A stretch of 9,423 nt of DNA, taken from assembly GCA_937967955.1 (NCBI GenBank), contig CALBUB010000075.1, forward strand, positions 1 to 9,423, given 5' to 3'. This DNA comes from an uncultured Bacillota bacterium. GTDB taxonomy: Bacteria; Bacillota; Clostridia; Tissierellales; Tepidimicrobiaceae. The notes beneath the pieces are model-generated. The model was given only the letters and a program-made list of their open reading frames with translations, was not told the DNA's origin and ran no database searches. Positions 1 through 6,375 of this stretch are shown here, one piece after another (the stretch's first letter is position 1; each line of letters opens with the position of its first letter). A program made the translations under genes and the position numbers.

Positions 1-146
1 TTAGCTGTACCTCCACGCATTTCTGGACCGTAGGAAGGTAGCCAGGAAACTTGCTTACCCTCTACCATACCTGCATAAGTCAACAATTGACCCATGGCCA
101 TTACACCTTGTCCACCAAAACCTGCTATTATGATTCTTTGTTCCAT
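1..146 (-). CDS. vorC: 2-oxoacid:ferredoxin oxidoreductase, gamma subunit (partial, N-terminal 48 codons)
   Basis: This is the amino-terminal part of the gamma (CoA-domain) subunit of a 2-oxoacid:acceptor oxidoreductase; the window edge removes the rest of what is normally a protein of about 180-190 residues. The 48 readable codons contain the family's glycine-rich start, GFGGQGV at residues 9-15, and the conserved YGPEMRGGTA block at residues 39-48. In this family the subunit works with the alpha and beta subunits to convert a 2-oxoacid plus CoA to acyl-CoA, CO2 and reduced ferredoxin in the cytoplasm. The ATG directly abuts the TAG stop of the TPP-subunit gene, and its ribosome binding site (GAGGAGGTGG) lies inside that gene's last codons, so translation is probably coupled. 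Assignment to the gamma subunit is secure. The substrate (branched-chain 2-oxoacid rather than 2-oxoglutarate or pyruvate) is inferred from the ptb-buk context. Confidence 0.9.
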   Translation of the reverse strand, partial: MEQRIIIAGFGGQGVMAMGQLLTYAGMVEGKQVSWLPSYGPEMRGGTA

Positions 147-893
147 CTACTCCACCTCCTCAGGTCTTTTGAAGTTTCCTAATGGATAGTATGGTATCAT
201 GTTGTCTTCTAGCCATCTTAATGCTTCTTCTGGTGTATATCCCCAGTTAGTAGGACAAGTAGATAATACTTCTACGATACCAAAGCCTTTACCTTCTAAT
301 TGAACTTGGAAACATTCTTTTATAGCTTTTTTAGCTTTTCTAACATGAGCTGGTGTAGTTACTGTAACCCTTTCTACAAACTTAGCTCCATCTATTGTAG
401 CAAGAAGTTCTGACATTCTAATTGGCTTACCACAGTGTTGTGGATCTCTACCAAAGGGTGCAGTTGTAGCTTTTTGTCCAACTAAAGTTGTTGGAGCCAT
501 TTGTCCTCCAGTCATTCCATAAATTGCGTTATTTATAAATACAGTTGATATTTTCTCACCACGAAGAGCTGCATGAACTATTTCTGCTGTACCTATGGAA
601 GCTAAGTCTCCATCTCCTTGGTAAGTAAATACAAATTTGTCTGGATGAACTCTCTTAATTCCAGTAGCTACTGCTGGAGCCCTACCATGAGCTGCTTCAT
701 GCATATCACAGTTGAAATATTTATAAGCTAATACTGAACACCCTACTGGTGCAACCCCTATAGCATTATCTAATACTCCTAACTCTTCTAATACTTCACC
801 AACCAATCTGTGAACTATTCCGTGAGTACAGCCTGGGCAATAGTGGGTTGGTACATCTGTCAAACCTCTAGTCTTTTTAAATACAACTGCCAT
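147..893 (-). CDS. vorA: 2-oxoacid:ferredoxin oxidoreductase, beta (TPP-binding) subunit
   Basis: This 248-residue protein is the thiamine pyrophosphate-binding catalytic subunit of a 2-oxoacid:ferredoxin oxidoreductase. CPGC at residues 19-22 is the conserved amino-terminal cysteine motif of the family. The TPP/Mg2+ site is visible as GDGD at 93-96 followed by NN at 121-122 and YGMTGGQ at 125-131. The length is typical of the short beta subunits of the KOR/VOR type, which lack the carboxy-terminal extension of pyruvate enzymes. It decarboxylates the 2-oxoacid on TPP and passes electrons through Fe-S clusters to ferredoxin. The start overlaps the vorB stop by one base (TAATG), and GGGGGTGA just upstream serves as ribosome binding site, so the two subunits are translationally coupled. 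The motifs do not separate 2-ketoisovalerate from 2-oxoglutarate enzymes; the ptb-buk neighbourhood favours branched-chain 2-oxoacids. Confidence 0.93.
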   Translation of the reverse strand: MAVVFKKTRGLTDVPTHYCPGCTHGIVHRLVGEVLEELGVLDNAIGVAPVGCSVLAYKYFNCDMHEAAHGRAPAVATGIKRVHPDKFVFTYQGDGDLASIGTAEIVHAALRGEKISTVFINNAIYGMTGGQMAPTTLVGQKATTAPFGRDPQHCGKPIRMSELLATIDGAKFVERVTVTTPAHVRKAKKAIKECFQVQLEGKGFGIVEVLSTCPTNWGYTPEEALRWLEDNMIPYYPLGNFKRPEEVE

Positions 894-1957
894 TATCTTT
901 CACCCCCATAGATTTCCTTAACCTTTTCAATGATTTCATTTGGTGTTGGCACCATTCCTCCCATTCTTCCATGGAAGTATACAGGGAATCTACCATTTAC
1001 TGCTATCTTAACGTCATCTACCATTTGTCCAGAGTTCATTTCTACTGTCAATATACCTTTACACTTATCGCTTATCTTGTTGAACTCATCATATGGATAT
1101 GGCCACAATGTAATTGGTCTTATTAGTCCAACCTTATAGCCTTCTTTTTCAAGCTCTGCTATAGCAGTTTTTGCTATTCTTGCAGTTGTTCCATAAGCAG
1201 CTATTACTACATCCGCATCTTCTATGTTGTAGGATTCTACTTTTACTTCATTTTCCTTTATCTTTTGATATTTAGCTTGTAGGCGCTTGTTATGAGCTTC
1301 TAGTTCTTCTGGTGATAAATATAGGGAGTTGATTATATTTGGCTTTCTCTTACCTTGTGTTCCATCAGTTGCCCAATCCTTTGGAGGTAGGTCTCTCTTC
1401 TTTCTTTCTTTCTTAAGTTCAACTGGTTCCATCATTTGTCCAATCATTCCATCGCCTAGTATCATTACTGGATTTCTATATTGGTCTGCTATATCAAAGC
1501 CTTCTATTATTAAATCAACTAATTCTTGAACGTTAGATGGAGCTAGTACAACTAGTCTATAGTCTCCGTTTCCACCGCCTCTTGTAGCTTGGAAATAGTC
1601 AGTTTGTGATGGTTGGATACTTCCTAGTCCTGGCCCACCTCTCATGATATTAACTATTACACAGGGTAGTTCTGCACCTGCAATGTAGGAGATACCTTCT
1701 TGCTTTAAGGATATACCAGGGCTTGAAGATGAAGTCATTACTCTTGCTCCTGCCCCTGCTGCTCCATATACCATATTTATAGCAGCAACTTCACTTTCTG
1801 CTTGTAAGAAAACACCTCCTACCTTTGGTAACTCTCTTGCCATAAACTCAGGTAATTCACTTTGTGGAGTTATAGGATAACCGAAGAAGTATTTACATCC
1901 TGCTTCTATAGCAGCAGCACCTATAGCTTCATTACCCTTCATGAGAACTTTAGCCAT
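893..1957 (-). CDS. vorB: 2-oxoacid:ferredoxin oxidoreductase, alpha subunit (VorB-type)
   Basis: This 354-residue protein is the alpha subunit, carrying the pyrimidine-binding and transketolase-like domains of a 2-oxoacid:ferredoxin oxidoreductase. Characteristic blocks are GYPITPQSE at 26-34, QAESE at 52-56 (a glutamate of the kind that activates the TPP aminopyrimidine), MTSSSSPGIS at 74-83, RGGPGLG followed by QTDYFQ, and a carboxy-terminal domain with GTTARIAK and MNSGQM segments. It pairs with the beta subunit to form the active site and supplies substrate-binding residues. Full length is about 350 residues, normal for VorB/KorA proteins without a fused gamma domain. The ATG is preceded by AAGGAGGG, and the gap to the ferredoxin gene upstream is 21 bases. 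The name VorB (3-methyl-2-oxobutanoate-specific) is the usual label for this sequence type in clostridia. Specificity was not proven here and 2-oxoglutarate remains possible. Confidence 0.92.
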   Translation of the reverse strand: MAKVLMKGNEAIGAAAIEAGCKYFFGYPITPQSELPEFMARELPKVGGVFLQAESEVAAINMVYGAAGAGARVMTSSSSPGISLKQEGISYIAGAELPCVIVNIMRGGPGLGSIQPSQTDYFQATRGGGNGDYRLVVLAPSNVQELVDLIIEGFDIADQYRNPVMILGDGMIGQMMEPVELKKERKKRDLPPKDWATDGTQGKRKPNIINSLYLSPEELEAHNKRLQAKYQKIKENEVKVESYNIEDADVVIAAYGTTARIAKTAIAELEKEGYKVGLIRPITLWPYPYDEFNKISDKCKGILTVEMNSGQMVDDVKIAVNGRFPVYFHGRMGGMVPTPNEIIEKVKEIYGGER

Positions 1958-1978
1958 TAAAAAACCCTCCTTCTTTTT

Positions 1979-2212
1979 TTATAATCTCTCAACAGTTATA
2001 ACTACATCTGGACACATTAATGCACAGCTGGCACAACCTATACACATGTCCATGTCTGTTACAGTTGCTGGATGGTATCCTTTTGCATTGATTCTGCTAT
2101 TGTCTAAAGTTATTATCTTTTGTGGACATACACTTACACATAATCCACATCCTTTACATAGCTCCTCTTGGAAAGTAACCTTTCCTCTTACTTTAGGTGT
2201 TGCCTTAGCCAT
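1979..2212 (-). CDS. vorD: 2x[4Fe-4S] ferredoxin subunit (delta) of the 2-oxoacid oxidoreductase
   Basis: This 77-residue protein is a bacterial-type dicluster ferredoxin. Two cysteine sets are visible: CxxCxxCxxxCP at C19, C22, C25 and C29, and a second at C57, C60, C63 and C67, each followed by proline. The 27-residue gap between sets is longer than in free clostridial ferredoxins and matches delta subunits of 2-oxoacid oxidoreductases, which have an insertion with a GYHPA-type segment (here residues 45-49). It relays electrons from the TPP/Fe-S centre of the alpha-beta pair to soluble ferredoxin. It sits 24 bases after the P-loop gene and 21 bases before vorB, with AAAGGAGG ahead of the ATG. 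All eight ligand cysteines are present, so the gene looks functional. Confidence 0.93.
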   Translation of the reverse strand: MAKATPKVRGKVTFQEELCKGCGLCVSVCPQKIITLDNSRINAKGYHPATVTDMDMCIGCASCALMCPDVVITVERL

Positions 2213-2236
2213 AATACAACCTCCTTTTTATTTTAT

Positions 2237-2917
2237 TTAGACCATCCAATCTTCCCTCATATAGAGTTTTATTGGAAAGATTTTTCCATTTAAATTAGAT
2301 GGTAATTGGCTTACAAGATGCTCTAATGCTACAGTGTACCTAATTGGAATGCCAGTTTTCTCCGCTACTTTCTCTGCTAGTTGTTGACCTTTTAGTATGT
2401 CATCTGCAGTTGTGCTTTTTAACATATGGGTAGTATTTACTATTCCTGTTACTTTGGCTCTAGCCATATCTTCTATTTTTCTTAAATATTCTATTGCCTT
2501 ATCTACAGTTTGTGTTTCTGGTCTGTTTGCATTTAATATGAAAAACATATCGTATTTACCTTCAGTAAAATAGGTATGGTATCTTCCTAATGTTCTTGCT
2601 CCTACAGGGTCTCCTCCCACATCCAAAACTACATCATAGGATTCATCTTGTAAAGGAGCATATACATCTGCTGCAATGGCAGGCACATCTACTGCACTTC
2701 CTGATGATTCATGACTAGCTATTACCCTAACTCCCATCTTTGTCAACTCATCTGCCCTTTCTCTACTTCTAAAATAGGCATTTACTACATCTAGGTCTAC
2801 CAAAGCAACTTTTCTGCCTTCCTCTGCTAGCTTCACTGCATAATTAACACTGAACTCTGTTTTTCCACTTCCATAATGGCCTACAACAACTCTTATTCTT
2901 TTATCATTTAAAATCAT
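2237..2917 (-). CDS. P-loop NTPase of unknown function (CobQ/MinD-like nucleotide-binding fold)
   Basis: This 226-residue protein is a P-loop ATPase/GTPase with no established role that I recognise. Visible features are Walker A GHYGSGKT at residues 13-20, a VDLDVVNAYFRSRE segment at 40-53 that looks like the switch region of SIMIBI-class NTPases, a Walker-B-like LDVGGD at 98-103, and an NANRPET block at 129-135 where a specificity motif might sit. The Walker A lacks the early lysine of the deviant MinD/ParA motif, so this is not a classical partition ATPase. There is no signal peptide or membrane segment, so it is probably cytoplasmic. It lies 15 bases after buk and 24 before the ferredoxin gene, firmly inside the operon, with AGGTGG five bases before its ATG. 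The position suggests a role tied to the oxidoreductase or acyl-CoA energy pathway, such as cluster or cofactor maturation or regulation. That is inference only. Confidence 0.85.
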   Translation of the reverse strand: MILNDKRIRVVVGHYGSGKTEFSVNYAVKLAEEGRKVALVDLDVVNAYFRSRERADELTKMGVRVIASHESSGSAVDVPAIAADVYAPLQDESYDVVLDVGGDPVGARTLGRYHTYFTEGKYDMFFILNANRPETQTVDKAIEYLRKIEDMARAKVTGIVNTTHMLKSTTADDILKGQQLAEKVAEKTGIPIRYTVALEHLVSQLPSNLNGKIFPIKLYMREDWMV

Positions 2918-2932
2918 ATTACCACCTGTATT

Positions 2933-4009
2933 CTAATTGTATTCTTTTGCTTCTTCTTCACCTTTTAATACTCTCAATCCACCTTCAGCTAAAGCTGTTA
3001 GCTCATCTTCACCTGGATATACGTATACATCTGCTATAAAGCCTACTAGCTCTTTTATCCAATCAGTAAACATCTTATCATGAGCTATTCCACCAGTTAA
3101 CAATATGCCATCTACTTTTCCTTTTAACACTACAGCACAGCTTCCTACTTCTTTAGCTGTTTGATAAGCCATTGCATAGTAGATTAGTTTAGCGTATTCG
3201 TCTCCTTTTTCAATCCTTTCACATACTTCCATTGCACTATTAGTATTTAGATAGGATACTAATCCACCTTTTCCGACAAGCTTCTTAGACATTTCTTCAT
3301 AAGTATATTTACCAGAGTAACAAAGTCTAACTAGCTCTCCTACTGGCAAACCTCCAGATCTTTCTGGTGAAAAAGGACCTTCTCCATCTAAAGCGTTAGC
3401 AACATCTACAACTCTTCCTTTTTCATGAGCACCTACAGAAATTCCTCCACCTAGATGAACAACAATCAAGTTCATATCTTCATATCTTTTGCCTTGTAGT
3501 TTAGCATGCCTTCTTGCAACTGCTTTCTGATTTAGTGCATGGAATATACTAACTCTTTCAATATCCTTAAGACCAGAAATTCTTGCCACATCGCTAAGCT
3601 CGTCCACTACTACAGGGTCTACTATATAAGCATCTACTCCAATCTTATTAGCTATTCCATAGGCTAATATGCCACCTAAATCTGATGCGTGTTCTCCCTT
3701 TTCAGTTGATCTTAAATCCTCTAGCATTTTTTCATTTACTTTATAAGTTCCACCTTCAATTGGCTTTAATAGTCCACCACGTCCTACTATAGCTGAAAAA
3801 GAGTTAATATCTACATTTTTTTCCTTTAAGGTATTCAAGATGATATTCAATCTAAACTCATATTGGTCACTTACCCTATCATATTGAGAAAGTTCCTCAA
3901 CAGAGTGTCTCAAAGTTTCACAAAATTCCATCTCTTCATCTTTGAATACTGCAATCTTTGTAGAAGTAGAACCTGGATTAATAACTAATAATTTGTATTC
4001 CTTGGACAT
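2933..4009 (-). CDS. buk: Butyrate kinase (branched-chain fatty acid kinase)
   Basis: This 358-residue member of the ASKHA (acetate/butyrate kinase) superfamily transfers phosphate from an acyl phosphate to ADP, giving the free acid and ATP. The family's nucleotide-binding blocks are intact: NPGSTSTK at residues 11-18, VGRGGLLKPIEGGTY at 75-89, HASDLGG at 107-113, DPVVVDE at 131-137, FHALNQKAVARR at 156-167, VHLGGGIS at 184-191, DGEGPFSPERSGG at 208-220, and the carboxy-terminal LLTGGIAHDK. Length matches the usual 355-360 residues. It follows ptb by 14 bases, with GGGAGGAT as ribosome binding site. Ptb-Buk pairs act on butyryl and on branched isobutyryl, isovaleryl and 2-methylbutyryl substrates. 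With the 2-oxoacid oxidoreductase downstream and no butyryl-CoA synthesis genes in the window, branched substrates are the better guess. Confidence 0.95.
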   Translation of the reverse strand: MSKEYKLLVINPGSTSTKIAVFKDEEMEFCETLRHSVEELSQYDRVSDQYEFRLNIILNTLKEKNVDINSFSAIVGRGGLLKPIEGGTYKVNEKMLEDLRSTEKGEHASDLGGILAYGIANKIGVDAYIVDPVVVDELSDVARISGLKDIERVSIFHALNQKAVARRHAKLQGKRYEDMNLIVVHLGGGISVGAHEKGRVVDVANALDGEGPFSPERSGGLPVGELVRLCYSGKYTYEEMSKKLVGKGGLVSYLNTNSAMEVCERIEKGDEYAKLIYYAMAYQTAKEVGSCAVVLKGKVDGILLTGGIAHDKMFTDWIKELVGFIADVYVYPGEDELTALAEGGLRVLKGEEEAKEYN

Positions 4010-4023
4010 GCTTGCATCCTCCC

Positions 4024-4926
4024 TTACTTAGTACTTAATAAAACTGCTAATACTATGGAATATAGTTTTGACTCTTCATTATCTGCTCTTGAAGTAAGTA
4101 CTATTGGAGCTTTAGTTCCCAATATAATTCCAGCATTCTTAGCTTTAGCAAAGTAGGTTAAGGACTTATATAGTACATTTCCAGCTTCAATATAAGGAAC
4201 TAATAATATGTCTGCATCTCCTGCTACCTCTGATTTTATACCTTTAGTCTCTGCTGCTTCTTTTGATATAGCATTGTCTAGTGCAAAAGGTCCATCAACA
4301 ATACAACCACTAATTTCTCCTTTTTTGTTCATTTCAGCTAATTCTTGAGCATGAACAGTAGCTTCCATCTTTGGAGAAACCTTTTCCTTAGCTGCAATAA
4401 CAGCTACTTTTGGCTTTTCTATTCCTAAAGAGTGGGCTAATTCTACTGCATTATTTATTATCTCTTTCTTTTGATTTAAGTCTGGAGCAATATTCATAGC
4501 AGCATCTGTAACTAATAGTACCTTATGATAGGTTTCTACATCAAATACTGCTACATGGCTTATTAGCTTATCAGTTCTAAGACCTATTTCCTTATCTAAT
4601 ACTTGTTTCATTATAATAGAAGTGTCTATTAGACCTTTCATTAGGACATCAGCTTTTCCACTGCTAACCAGTTCTGTTGCTTTCCTTGAAGCTTCTGTTC
4701 CATCCTTTTCATCCACTATCTCTATTCCTGACAAGTCAAAATTTATTTCCTCAGCTATTTTTTCAATCTTAGGCTTGTCTCCTACTAAAATAGGCTCAAT
4801 TATATTTAACTCTTTTGCCTTTTTAACAGCACTTAAAACTTCCCTATCTTCTGCAACAGCTACAGACAATTTCTTTGGTCCTTTCTCTTGTGCAGCTTTT
4901 AGCAGATCTGTAAAGGACTTACTCAT
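4024..4926 (-). CDS. ptb: Phosphate butyryltransferase (phosphate acyltransferase)
   Basis: This 300-residue protein belongs to the phosphate acetyl/butyryltransferase family and converts acyl-CoA plus inorganic phosphate to acyl phosphate plus CoA. Recognisable blocks are ILVGD at 46-50, DVLMKGLIDTS at 93-103, LVTDAAMNIAPDL at 138-150, VDGPFALDNAIS at 210-221, GDADILLVPYIEAGN at 236-250 and PIVLTSRADNEESK at 274-287. Length is exactly the family's usual 300. It is the first gene of the operon: 219 bases separate it from cdaR and hold a probable promoter, whereas all downstream gaps are 24 bases or less. AAAGGAGG precedes the ATG. The adjacent kinase confirms a Ptb-Buk substrate-level phosphorylation pair. 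Sequence alone does not distinguish straight from branched acyl chains. Confidence 0.95.
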   Translation of the reverse strand: MSKSFTDLLKAAQEKGPKKLSVAVAEDREVLSAVKKAKELNIIEPILVGDKPKIEKIAEEINFDLSGIEIVDEKDGTEASRKATELVSSGKADVLMKGLIDTSIIMKQVLDKEIGLRTDKLISHVAVFDVETYHKVLLVTDAAMNIAPDLNQKKEIINNAVELAHSLGIEKPKVAVIAAKEKVSPKMEATVHAQELAEMNKKGEISGCIVDGPFALDNAISKEAAETKGIKSEVAGDADILLVPYIEAGNVLYKSLTYFAKAKNAGIILGTKAPIVLTSRADNEESKLYSIVLAVLLSTK

Positions 4927-4987
4927 TAGATTGCGCCTCCTTTAGTTAATTTTTGGTTCTTCCTAGCTATCTAAACCTTTTATGTAT

Positions 4988-5019
4988 TTGGTATAACGTT
5001 TTCATAACGCTTATACCAA
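4988..5019. promoter_or_regulatory. Long dyad/hairpin at the predicted ptb transcription start
   Basis: TTGGTATAA (4988-4996) and TTATACCAA (5011-5019) are perfect complements, and the inner CGTT/AACG (4997-5000 and 5006-5009) extends the stem to 13 bp with one bulge (5010) and a 5-base loop. It begins about where transcription should start, so it could be a protein operator or a 5'-terminal mRNA hairpin. The plus strand also carries ATAACG twice, 11 bases apart. On the minus strand, 5002-5015 resembles a CcpA cre box but misses the outer G and C. Confidence 0.5.
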
Positions 5020-5025
5020 GATACT

Positions 5026-5053
5026 ATCATATCAGCACTAAGCTGATTATCAC
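5026..5053 (-). promoter_or_regulatory. Predicted promoter of the ptb-buk-vor operon
   Basis: On the minus strand GTGATA (5048-5053, four of six to TTGACA) and TATGAT (5026-5031, five of six to TATAAT) are 16 bases apart. Transcription would start near 5019, giving a leader of about 90 bases before the ptb ATG at 4926. The spacer is almost exactly filled by a dyad, and the start site coincides with the outer edge of a long hairpin. I looked for a sigma-54 type -24/-12 element, as known for the Bacillus ptb-bkd operon, and did not find one. Confidence 0.45.
5031..5047. repeat. Dyad inside the ptb promoter spacer
   Basis: ATCAGC and GCTGAT are a perfect 6-bp inverted repeat with a 5-base centre, lying between the proposed -35 and -10 of the ptb promoter. 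A protein bound here would block RNA polymerase or distort the spacer, so it is an operator candidate. Confidence 0.4.
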
Positions 5054-5063
5054 CATTAGTCTA

Positions 5064-5077
5064 CTTGTTGGAACAAG
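5064..5077. repeat. Dyad upstream of the ptb promoter
   Basis: CTTGTT and AACAAG form a 6-bp inverted repeat around a central GG. It lies about 10 bases upstream of the proposed -35, where an activator or repressor could bind. No regulator family can be named from so short a site. Confidence 0.35.
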
Positions 5078-5099
5078 CTTACAATTGGTTACTATTTAC

Positions 5100-5140
5100 T
5101 CTGGGGAGGAATTAAATTTCAAATGTGTTCCTCCCCCAGA
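5100..5140 (-). terminator. GC-rich hairpin just after cdaR (terminator or processing site)
   Basis: Arms TCTGGGGAGGAA (5100-5111) and TTCCTCCCCCAGA (5128-5140) pair over 12 bp with a single bulged C and a 16-base loop. The hairpin begins five bases past the cdaR stop codon, the usual place for a terminator. However, neither strand has a U-tract after the stem (the minus strand continues GTAAATAG), so it is not a standard intrinsic terminator. It could be a weak or Rho-assisted terminator, or a stabilising 3' end of the cdaA-cdaR mRNA. Confidence 0.5.
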
Positions 5141-5145
5141 ATAGA

Positions 5146-6375
5146 TTACCTATTTTTTATAAGTCTAATTTCAAAGCTTTCAGGTAATAGGCTCAGAACA
5201 GTAAAATCTTCTTCTTTAACAGTAACAGAAACAAAGTGACTTCCTTCTTCTAAACCTTCTAAGTCTAATTGTATTTTAATATCTTCCTTATTTAAGGTTT
5301 CAATCACAGAACTAAAACCTTCAATAGTCAAGTCAAATGAGGTATCTAAGTATTCTTCTTCTATAGAAAGACTTGGGTCTAAGTTTAAAATTTCAACATC
5401 TCTTAAGGTATATTCAAAAGTTTTATTTATTATTTCTTCAACTTTTAAGGTTACTGTAATTTTCTCGTCTGGCTTTAGTAGTCTAACTCCTTCTGGTAGT
5501 TCTAAATATTCTAAATCTATGGTAATATTCTTTTTTTCCATTAATTCATTCATATCTATAGGCAGTGTAGAAATTGCTTCAATCTTATCTAATACTTCTT
5601 TCCTGCCAACAATATCTATCATACTTGGATTTAACTGGATTTCAACTAATTCATAACTATCTGGTAATTGGTTAACCGACTGAACTTCTATAGGCACCCT
5701 TTTAACTCTATAAACAGGAATCCATATATCTACAGAGTTCTGCTTTGTGCTTATACCTCTTACATTATTTCCTTCATCATCAACCAATTTAACTGGTACA
5801 GTTACATTTATATCATCAGTTGCACCTGTTACATTTACTGTAGCAACTACTTTTGATAATGAATTAAGCCAAGTACTTGGTCCTTCAACAACTACTGATT
5901 GGGGCTTCACCGTTGGAGTGCCTAGTACATAGCCATCGGCTAATTCTCCTTTAGTCTCTACAGTAACTGTTCTTTCTCTGCTTATAATCCTATCAAACTT
6001 AACTAGAATTTCCCTAGGACTGTAATCCTTTAAGGTAACACCAACAGGAACTTGTACATATATAGGAACTTTTACCTCTCCAGTGCCATATCCACTTAAG
6101 TCTACCTGGGCTATAATATCATCTTCTGATAGTTTTATGATATCAGACCTTCTCCCTGATATGGCCACTTTTATACCTAAATTATCTAAGTTTTCAGGCT
6201 CTAATATGACAATGCCTTGTCTTTCAAGGGAAGCTTTGTTTAATACGTTAACTTTAACATTCCTATATTCTTCTGTCATTACAGGATTTACTTCACTCAT
6301 AACATAGCTCCACAAGACAATGGCTATAATTAGAGCAAAGATCTTCAAAGTCCACTCATTCTTCTCTTTGCCCAT
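5146..6375 (-). CDS. cdaR: CdaR, YbbR-domain regulator of the diadenylate cyclase
   Basis: This 409-residue protein has one amino-terminal membrane segment (about residues 9-26, LKIFALIIAIVLWSYVMS) followed by an extracytoplasmic region built of YbbR domains. I see about four repeats, roughly 45-125, 130-215, 220-315 and 320-405, each beta-rich with recurrent V-x-V patterns and terminal segments such as ILVKF, VDIWIPV, ITVTLKV and FEIRLIK. In Firmicutes CdaR binds the membrane cyclase CdaA and modulates c-di-AMP production. The gene starts inside the end of cdaA with a 20-base overlap; the ATG is preceded by GGAGGG, also inside cdaA, so translation is coupled. In many Firmicutes glmM follows this pair. 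Here the strand continues into the ptb operon after a hairpin and a promoter. Confidence 0.92.
   Translation of the reverse strand: MGKEKNEWTLKIFALIIAIVLWSYVMSEVNPVMTEEYRNVKVNVLNKASLERQGIVILEPENLDNLGIKVAISGRRSDIIKLSEDDIIAQVDLSGYGTGEVKVPIYVQVPVGVTLKDYSPREILVKFDRIISRERTVTVETKGELADGYVLGTPTVKPQSVVVEGPSTWLNSLSKVVATVNVTGATDDINVTVPVKLVDDEGNNVRGISTKQNSVDIWIPVYRVKRVPIEVQSVNQLPDSYELVEIQLNPSMIDIVGRKEVLDKIEAISTLPIDMNELMEKKNITIDLEYLELPEGVRLLKPDEKITVTLKVEEIINKTFEYTLRDVEILNLDPSLSIEEEYLDTSFDLTIEGFSSVIETLNKEDIKIQLDLEGLEEGSHFVSVTVKEEDFTVLSLLPESFEIRLIKNR

Noticed and set aside
930..2240. Plus-strand open frames of 66-99 codons opposite vorB and the ferredoxin gene
   Set aside because: They lie antisense to well-supported genes with intact family motifs, have no recognisable domains, and arise from the codon pattern of the real genes.
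5002..5020. Sigma-54 (-24/-12) promoter for ptb, as in the Bacillus ptb-bkd operon
   Set aside because: CTTGGTATA resembles the -24 part, but the required GC of the -12 element is replaced by AT at the right spacing, and no enhancer-binding regulator gene lies nearby.
4622..5144. Plus-strand open frames opposite the start of ptb and across the cdaR-ptb gap
   Set aside because: One is a shadow of ptb. The other covers the dyads and hairpin arms, has no convincing ribosome binding site and no recognisable protein features.
4927..5145. T-box or metabolite riboswitch ahead of ptb
   Set aside because: No T-box consensus (AGGGTGGNACCGCG type) and no terminator/antiterminator pair with a U-tract is visible. 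The dyads look more like protein sites or a simple 5' hairpin.
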